From: Bacillota bacterium | Lineage (GTDB): Bacteria > Bacillota > Clostridia > Lachnospirales > Lachnospiraceae | Reading direction: 5' to 3' | Assembly (NCBI GenBank): GCA_023392615.1 | Contig: JAEVYT010000003.1 | Coordinates: 1 to 45,236, forward strand | DNA length: 45,236 nt | Part shown: positions 40,956 to 45,236 of the stretch, piece by piece | Numbering within the stretch: the first letter of the stretch is position 1 | How the letters are laid out: each line of letters begins with the position of its first letter | Translations under genes and position numbers: made by a program | The notes under the pieces: model-generated | Database searches by the model: none | The model's input: only the letters and a program-made list of their open reading frames with translations | Told to the model about the DNA's origin: nothing

Positions 40956-42341
40956 ATGAAATGTAGAAAAATAGCAACTGCACTTATTGCATCGGCTATA
41001 TTACTATCTCTCATTGTAGTCAATGGTCTTGCATTTCATACATCCATGGCTGGTACAAAAGCCGGAAAACATGACTCCTTAATCACTAATTTCAGTTACA
41101 GTAAGGAAAGCTATACCGATGCTCAATGGTATATCAAGTCAGGCAAGGGTATAGATATGAATGTTAATGCAGCCTGGGATTACTTAAAAGAAACTGGGAA
41201 AGCAAAGAATGAAGTAGTAATCGCGGTAATTGATACCGGTATTGATTATAAACATCCGGATTTAGCAAAAAATATGTGGAGAAATCCAGGCGAGATCCCC
41301 GGAGATAATATTGATAATGATCACAATGGCTATATAGATGATGTTTATGGTTGGGATTTTTATAATAACGATGCAACTATTTGTAATTACGTAGAGCAGG
41401 ATGAAAATGTAACAGCATCAATAAAAGATAACGATAATCATGGTACTCATGTCGCCGGAATTATAGCAGCAGTTGCAAATAATAATATAGGAATTAACGG
41501 CGTAGCCTCTAATATTAATGTAAAGATTATGTCGCTGAAGGTAAACGGTGGCACGGACGGAAGCGGAAGTATGGAGAGTGCAGTTGATGCGATTAAATAT
41601 GCAGAGAAGATGGGTGCTGATATTTGTAATATAAGCTGGGGTGCACTTGGATATACCGATGAATTAAAAGAAACAATTAAAAACTCAAATATGTTATTTG
41701 TTGCAGCGGCCGGTAATTTTAGCTCTGATAACGATATACAGCCTGTTTATCCGGCAAGTTTTGGCTTTGACAATATAATATCCGTAACAGCAATTGATTC
41801 AAATGGAAACTTAGGTGAGAAAGCAGACTATGGAATGGGCATGGTAGATATTGCAGCTCCCGGCATTAATATCTATAGTACTATTGTTGGCGGATATGGA
41901 CGCATGAGTGGAACATCAATGGCAGCACCTCAGGTTTCGGCAATCGCTGCATTACTTTATGCATCTGACGATAATATGAACGCAGCACATGCAAAAAATC
42001 TGATTGATGATAATATAAAACATATTTCTAGTCTTAATGGTAAAATCAAACATGCGGGTATTCCGGATGCTTACGGGTTATTAAAAGCTTCCAATCACAC
42101 GATTAAGAAGGAAGAGGTAAAACCGAATACAATTCAAAACAAGCAGCTCAACCCTGTTGTACCGAATAATTCTAAAATTCAAATCATACCGATGAATACA
42201 CAGGATATTCTTCCGAAGGAAAATGTTGAATTTACCGTAATGTTAATGGGACAGTTAAACTTAAATGCAAGGGATAATAGGTACATTAAGCCTGATACGA
42301 ATATGGACAGAAAGCGATGTTGTCTGTACCGACGTATTTAG
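40956..42341 (+). CDS. secreted S8 subtilisin-like serine protease
   Basis: 461 residues from ATG 40956, six bases after AAGGGAGGA; ATG 40950 abuts that site. Signal peptide MKCRKIATALIASAILLSLI with a likely cut near residue 24-35. Catalytic triad: Asp93 (VIAVIDTGIDYKHPD), His162 (NHGTHVAGI) and Ser321 (MSGTSMAAP), with oxyanion Asn254 (AAAGN). A short propeptide-like stretch precedes the domain, and a proline- and asparagine-rich tail of 60 residues follows. The C-terminus (DRKRCCLYRRI) is unlike the rest and may result from a recent change. It should degrade proteins outside the cell. Terminators at 42340 and 42411 follow. Confidence 0.92.
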   Translation: MKCRKIATALIASAILLSLIVVNGLAFHTSMAGTKAGKHDSLITNFSYSKESYTDAQWYIKSGKGIDMNVNAAWDYLKETGKAKNEVVIAVIDTGIDYKHPDLAKNMWRNPGEIPGDNIDNDHNGYIDDVYGWDFYNNDATICNYVEQDENVTASIKDNDNHGTHVAGIIAAVANNNIGINGVASNINVKIMSLKVNGGTDGSGSMESAVDAIKYAEKMGADICNISWGALGYTDELKETIKNSNMLFVAAAGNFSSDNDIQPVYPASFGFDNIISVTAIDSNGNLGEKADYGMGMVDIAAPGINIYSTIVGGYGRMSGTSMAAPQVSAIAALLYASDDNMNAAHAKNLIDDNIKHISSLNGKIKHAGIPDAYGLLKASNHTIKKEEVKPNTIQNKQLNPVVPNNSKIQIIPMNTQDILPKENVEFTVMLMGQLNLNARDNRYIKPDTNMDRKRCCLYRRI

Positions 42342-42373
42342 GAGTTTGGTACGATTTTATCAAACTCCTTTTA
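42340..42373 (+). terminator. intrinsic terminator of the protease gene
   Basis: AGGAGTTTG (42340-42348) pairs with CAAACTCCT (42361-42369), followed by TTTT. It begins at the last codon. Confidence 0.75.
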
Positions 42374-42410
42374 AGAATAGCCAGCTCCTTCCTTTAAACT
42401 ATAAATAATG

Positions 42411-42450
42411 AAAAAGAATGTGAAAGTCTATGACAAACGCATTCTTTTTT
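42411..42450 (+). terminator. second intrinsic terminator
   Basis: AAAAAGAATGTG (42411-42422) pairs with CGCATTCTTTTT (42438-42449) with one G-T pair, followed by a T run. It shields the ribosomal gene promoter from read-through. Confidence 0.65.
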
Positions 42451-42488
42451 GTTTTTTGTTATTCAGAAAATGCTTACAAAAAAATATA

Positions 42489-42517
42489 TTGACGGAAAAT
42501 CTCGGTTATGTTATATT
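42489..42517 (+). promoter_or_regulatory. sigma-A promoter of the rpmG-secE-nusG cluster
   Basis: TTGACG (42489-42494), a 17-base spacer and TATATT (42512-42517) match the vegetative consensus at 5 of 6 and 5 of 6 positions. It lies about 95 bases before rpmG, after two terminators. Confidence 0.75.
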
Positions 42518-42612
42518 TAGTAAGCAACCAAATTGGGCTTTTTTTTTATGCTTAAAAGTTCGTTGGAAAGTTTATTGGCGTAGCGCTACAAGAGAAATCG
42601 GAGGTGGATATT

Positions 42613-42762
42613 GTGCGCGTAAAAATCACATTGGCATGTACTGATTGCAAACAACGCAATTATAACACGACCAAAGAAAAGAAGACACATCCAGACAGAA
42701 TGGAAACTAAGAAGTATTGTAAGTTCTGCAGAACTCACACATTGCACAAGGAAACAAAATAA
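42613..42762 (+). CDS. rpmG: 50S ribosomal protein L33
   Basis: 49 residues from GTG 42613: MRVKITLACTDCKQRNYNTT and so on, ending HTLHKETK. It is the zinc-binding (C+) form, with Cys9, Cys12, Cys36 and Cys39 in two CxxC pairs. ATCGGAGGTGG precedes it. L33 sits in the E site region of the 50S subunit. Order rpmG-secE-nusG is standard in Firmicutes. Confidence 0.95.
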   Translation: MRVKITLACTDCKQRNYNTTKEKKTHPDRMETKKYCKFCRTHTLHKETK

Positions 42763-42787
42763 TCTAAACTGAAAGGGAAGTGAAGAC

Positions 42788-43000
42788 ATGGGAGAGGTAA
42801 CTAATTCTACAGTCGAAAAGGCTCCTAAGAGAAGCTGGTTCGATGGTCTTAAAGCCGAGTTTAAGAAAATTGTATGGCCGGACAGAGAAACGCTTGTAAA
42901 ATCTACAGTTGCTGTTATTACCGTAACCATTATCCTTGGTGCATTGATCTTTCTACTCGATACCGTATTTGAATATGGTATGGGGCACATTATAGGATAA
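42788..43000 (+). CDS. secE: preprotein translocase subunit SecE
   Basis: 70 residues, the short single-span form of Gram-positive bacteria. A basic, Trp-containing segment LKAEFKKIVWPDRETLVKST is the SecE signature, followed by one membrane helix (about 42-60, VITVTIILGALIFLLDTV). It clamps the SecY channel. GAAAGGGAAGTG lies before ATG 42788; rpmG ends 25 bases upstream and nusG begins 10 bases after its stop. Confidence 0.95.
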   Translation: MGEVTNSTVEKAPKRSWFDGLKAEFKKIVWPDRETLVKSTVAVITVTIILGALIFLLDTVFEYGMGHIIG

Positions 43001-43010
43001 GGGTGAGAAT

Positions 43011-43532
43011 ATGTCAGAAGCTAATTGGTACGTTGTCCACACCTATTCAGGGTATGAGAACAAAGTAAAAGCGAACATTGAGAAGACAATCGAAAACAGA
43101 AAATTGCAGGATCAGATTTTAGAAGTATCTGTACCGATGCAGGATGTCATCGAAGTAAAGAATGGCGTTAAGAAACGCGTTCAAAAGAAGATGTTTCCGG
43201 GTTATGTATTACTTCATATGGTCATGAATGATGATGTATGGTATGTAGTGCGTAATACCAGAGGTGTAACAGGTTTTGTTGGCCCTGATTCTAAGCAACC
43301 GGTTCCATTAACAGAAACTGAGATGCAGAGTATGGGAATCAAAAACGACGAAGTGAGTGTTGAATTTGAAATTGGTGATATGATTACAGTTGCTTCCGGT
43401 GTTTGGGAGAATACAACTGGTCAAATTAGACAGATTAATCCGCATAAGCAGAGTGTTACAATCAGCGTAGACATGTTTGGTCGAGAGACTCCGGTTGAGA
43501 TAAGCTTCAGTGAAGTAAAAGTTCGCAAGTAA
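43011..43532 (+). CDS. nusG: transcription termination/antitermination protein NusG
   Basis: 173 residues, full length. The NGN domain begins ANWYVVHTYSGYENKVKANI and includes MFPGYVLLHMVMNDDVWYVV and RNTRGVTGFVGP. The C-terminal KOW domain (about 125-173) has VASGVWENTTGQIRQINPHK and SVDMFGRETPVEISFSEV. NusG couples RNA polymerase to the ribosome or Rho and modulates pausing. AAGGGTGAG precedes ATG 43011. Confidence 0.96.
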   Translation: MSEANWYVVHTYSGYENKVKANIEKTIENRKLQDQILEVSVPMQDVIEVKNGVKKRVQKKMFPGYVLLHMVMNDDVWYVVRNTRGVTGFVGPDSKQPVPLTETEMQSMGIKNDEVSVEFEIGDMITVASGVWENTTGQIRQINPHKQSVTISVDMFGRETPVEISFSEVKVRK

Positions 43533-43577
43533 GAGATTTTGTTAATGCAATGAAGAACTAGGTAATATTAGTTCGTT

Positions 43578-43607
43578 ACGTGGGAGGGAAATCCCCGCAA
43601 ACACCAC
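43578..43607 (+). promoter_or_regulatory. structured leader of rplK
   Basis: ACGTGGGAGGG (43578-43588) leads a small hairpin: GTGG pairs with CCAC (43604-43607) and GGG with CCC (43593-43595). The same 11 bases start the rplA leader at 44106. Position fits a binding site for L1, which regulates the L11-L1 operon in other bacteria; binding here is inference. Confidence 0.45.
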
Positions 43608-43629
43608 ATTTATCAGGAGGTATGCTATC

Positions 43630-44055
43630 ATGGCAAAAAAAGTAACAGGTTATATCAAATTACAGATTCCAGCAGGCAAGGCTACACCAGCTCCACCAGT
43701 TGGTCCAGCACTTGGTCAGCACGGTGTAAACATTGTACAGTTTACAAAAGAATTTAACGCAAGAACAGCAGATCAGGACGGAATCGTTACACCAGTTGTA
43801 ATTACCGTATATGCTGACAGAAGCTTTAGCTTCGTAACAAAGACTCCTCCGGCAGCAGTTTTGATTAAGAAAGAACTTAATCTTAAGTCCGGTTCCGCTG
43901 TACCTAACAAAACTAAGGTAGCGAAGATTACTACAGCACAGGTTAGAAAAATCGCTGAGCTTAAAATGCCTGACTTAAATGCAGCAACAATTGAAGCTGC
44001 TATGAGCATGGTTGCAGGTACTGCAAGAAGCATGGGCGTAACTGTAGTAGACTAA
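43630..44055 (+). CDS. rplK: 50S ribosomal protein L11
   Basis: 141 residues, full length. It begins MAKKVTGYIKLQIPAGKATP and has the N-terminal domain motif PPVGPALGQHGVNIVQFTKE, which contacts thiostrepton and EF-G, and the C-terminal RNA-binding part with MPDLNAATIEAAMSMVAGTA and RSMGVTVVD. It forms the GTPase-associated centre with 23S rRNA. CAGGAGGTATG precedes ATG 43630. Confidence 0.97.
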   Translation: MAKKVTGYIKLQIPAGKATPAPPVGPALGQHGVNIVQFTKEFNARTADQDGIVTPVVITVYADRSFSFVTKTPPAAVLIKKELNLKSGSAVPNKTKVAKITTAQVRKIAELKMPDLNAATIEAAMSMVAGTARSMGVTVVD

Positions 44056-44105
44056 TTTGAATGCAACGGCATGATTGAAAGAGATTGTGCATTGATAATC
44101 TATTA

Positions 44106-44179
44106 ACGTGGGAGGGTATGCCGAACAAACTCTTTTGGCAACGTGATTTACAAAATTACGTTTTCCCCCGTATAACCAC
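44106..44179 (+). promoter_or_regulatory. structured leader of rplA, three-way-junction-like
   Basis: ACGTGGGAGGG (44106-44116) repeats the rplK leader motif. GTGG (44109-44112) can pair with CCAC (44176-44179) next to the Shine-Dalgarno; inside, TGCC pairs with GGCA (44119-44122 with 44137-44140) and AACGT with ACGTT (44140-44144 with 44158-44162). This makes a closing helix with two inner hairpins, a plausible L1 autoregulatory site. Confidence 0.45.
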
Positions 44180-44194
44180 TAGGAGGTTTATAGA

Positions 44195-44887
44195 ATGAAA
44201 AGAGGAAAAAAATATGTTGAATCTGCAAAGTCAATCGACAGAGCAGTTCAGTATGATGCAGCTGAAGCAATCAGCTTAGTAAAAAAAGCCGCAGTGGCAA
44301 AATTCGATGAAACAGTAGAAGCACATATCAGACTTGGTGTTGACGGCCGTCATGCTGATCAGCAGGTTCGTGGTGCAGTTGTATTACCTCATGGTACAGG
44401 TAAAACTGTTCGTGTTCTCGTATTTGCTAAAGGCGATAAAGCAAATGAAGCTTTAGCAGCAGGCGCTGACTTCGTTGGTGCTGAGGATTTAATCCCTAAG
44501 ATCCAGAATGAAAACTGGTTCGAATTTGACGTAGTAGTAGCTACTCCTGACATGATGGGTGTTGTTGGTCGTTTAGGACGTGTTCTTGGACCTAAGGGCT
44601 TAATGCCAAACCCTAAAGCAGGTACAGTAACTATGGATGTTACTAAGGCTGTTAACGATATCAAAGCTGGTAAGATCGAGTACAGACTTGACAAGACAAA
44701 CATTATCCATGTTCCTCTTGGCAAGGCTTCCTTCACAGAGGATATGTTAATTGACAACTTCACAACCTTAATTGGTGCTGTTGTTAAGGCTAAACCATCC
44801 GCTGCTAAGGGTCAGTATTTAAAGAGTGTTACATTAGCTTCCACTATGGGTCCTGGTGTAAAACTTAACACAGCTAAATTAGGCTAA
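44195..44887 (+). CDS. rplA: 50S ribosomal protein L1
   Basis: 230 residues, full length. It starts MKRGKKYVESAKSIDRAVQY and contains VRGAVVLPHGTGKTVRVLVF, the signature GRLGRVLGPKGLMPNPKAGT and the domain I return GKASFTEDMLIDNF. L1 binds the 23S rRNA stalk and often represses its own mRNA. CTAGGAGGTT precedes ATG 44195, just after the leader hairpin. Codon use is strongly biased, as in the other ribosomal genes. Confidence 0.97.
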   Translation: MKRGKKYVESAKSIDRAVQYDAAEAISLVKKAAVAKFDETVEAHIRLGVDGRHADQQVRGAVVLPHGTGKTVRVLVFAKGDKANEALAAGADFVGAEDLIPKIQNENWFEFDVVVATPDMMGVVGRLGRVLGPKGLMPNPKAGTVTMDVTKAVNDIKAGKIEYRLDKTNIIHVPLGKASFTEDMLIDNFTTLIGAVVKAKPSAAKGQYLKSVTLASTMGPGVKLNTAKLG

Positions 44888-44900
44888 TTATATTAATATA

Positions 44901-44957
44901 AAAACGAGTCCAACCAATGAAACCAGAATTTTTGGAAAACATTGTTGGACTCGTTTT
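44901..44957 (+). terminator. terminator-like hairpin after rplA
   Basis: AAAACGAGTCCAAC (44901-44914) pairs perfectly with GTTGGACTCGTTTT (44944-44957). It lies 13 bases after the rplA stop, with its own U-rich end. Confidence 0.7.
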
Positions 44958-45066
44958 GCGTACGTAGTGAACCTGATTGCAGACATGGGACTGTAATGTG
45001 AACATGATCACAATCATGAGATATAGACAGTGAATGAAAATGAGTCCAACCAATGAATCCAAAATT
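44906..45066 (+). repeat. 25-base direct repeat in the spacer after rplA
   Basis: GAGTCCAACCAATGAA begins copies at 44906-44930 and 45042-45066; they match at 23 of 25 bases. The first copy overlaps the left arm of the terminator; the second lacks the right arm. It looks like a partly duplicated hairpin element. Apart from this and the next hairpin nothing is seen in 44888-45236. Confidence 0.4.
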
Positions 45067-45146
45067 GGAGACGCTTCCGCTTAGTTGCATTACCAATGTC
45101 ATTAAGTTAGGCTCTTTGTCAAGAGTTGGGGTAAAAATATTTTTTG

Positions 45147-45177
45147 CAACCGGAGGGTGTTTCCCTCCGGTTGTTTT
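45147..45177 (+). terminator. hairpin near window end, terminator or rplJ leader
   Basis: CAACCGGAGGG (45147-45157) pairs perfectly with CCCTCCGGTTG (45163-45173), followed by TTTTAC. In this gene order rplJ usually follows rplA, and its leader often holds an attenuator. The downstream gene is outside the window, so which role applies is open. Confidence 0.55.
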
Positions 45178-45236
45178 ACGATAGGGCTAACATAATTCTG
45201 TTTCTGAAGTTCTGAAAGTTTCTGTATCCAAAAGCA

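Noticed and set aside
42408..42644. 78-codon plus-strand frame before rpmG
   Set aside because: It spans a terminator, the rpmG promoter and its ribosome binding site, so it is not a likely gene.

Overview
The window is AT-rich, with short spacers, strong AAGGAGG-type ribosome binding sites and many intrinsic terminators. Gene content includes a SpoIIID sporulation regulator, a type I pullulanase, a PucR regulator, CorA, and an rpmG-secE-nusG-rplK-rplA cluster. This points to a spore-forming, low-GC Firmicute, most likely a Lachnospiraceae or Clostridium phytofermentans-like anaerobe. The organism assignment is inference from protein character, since no rRNA is present.

Region 1 (1-7.6 kb) is an accessory polymorphic-toxin island. 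It opens with the C-terminal end of an RHS-repeat protein, followed in the -1 frame by a phage-tail-lysozyme-like toxin domain. The two frames meet exactly at an A AAA AAG slippery heptamer. Downstream lie small membrane or secreted proteins, a diverged paralogous pair that looks like immunity genes, a lipoprotein, and several decayed fragments in broken frames. The layout resembles a graveyard of displaced toxin and immunity cassettes.

Region 2 (7.6-21.1 kb) is core-like. It holds a CPBP membrane protease, thioredoxin, a Crp/Fnr regulator with an AlkD-type DNA glycosylase, a beta-CASP metallo-beta-lactamase RNase, pullulanase, a nitroreductase, a PilJ-like/GAF/HD-GYP phosphodiesterase, CsbD and GlsB-type stress proteins, a phosphoribosyltransferase-like protein and CorA. 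A 600-base gap holds two copies of a palindromic repeat.

Region 3 (21.4-38.0 kb) is the main discovery. The gene for the mother-cell sporulation regulator SpoIIID is split. Its first 35-38 codons lie at 21397-21511 and its last 54 codons at 37789-37953, on the same strand and in the same phase. Both junctions carry the same 12 bases, CAACCGTACACA. A 505-residue large serine recombinase ends 6 bases before the right junction. The 16,287-bp interval therefore looks like a skin-type intervening element whose excision would restore an 89-residue SpoIIID. Its cargo is a PucR regulator, a cytidylate-kinase-like protein, a polar amino acid ABC transporter, a class III (GABA-type) aminotransferase, then a lipoprotein/ABC/two-component/VanY module. 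That last module is bracketed by two inverted copies of a MITE-like palindrome. I know of skin-type elements in sigK and of sporulation-time prophage excision in other genes, but I do not recall a described spoIIID-splitting element; novelty needs a literature search.

Region 4 (38.0-45.2 kb) has a FliD-like protein, an AraC-type regulator convergent with it, a secreted subtilisin-like protease, and then the housekeeping cluster rpmG-secE-nusG-rplK-rplA. The last two genes have structured leaders. The window ends in a terminator-like hairpin beyond rplA.
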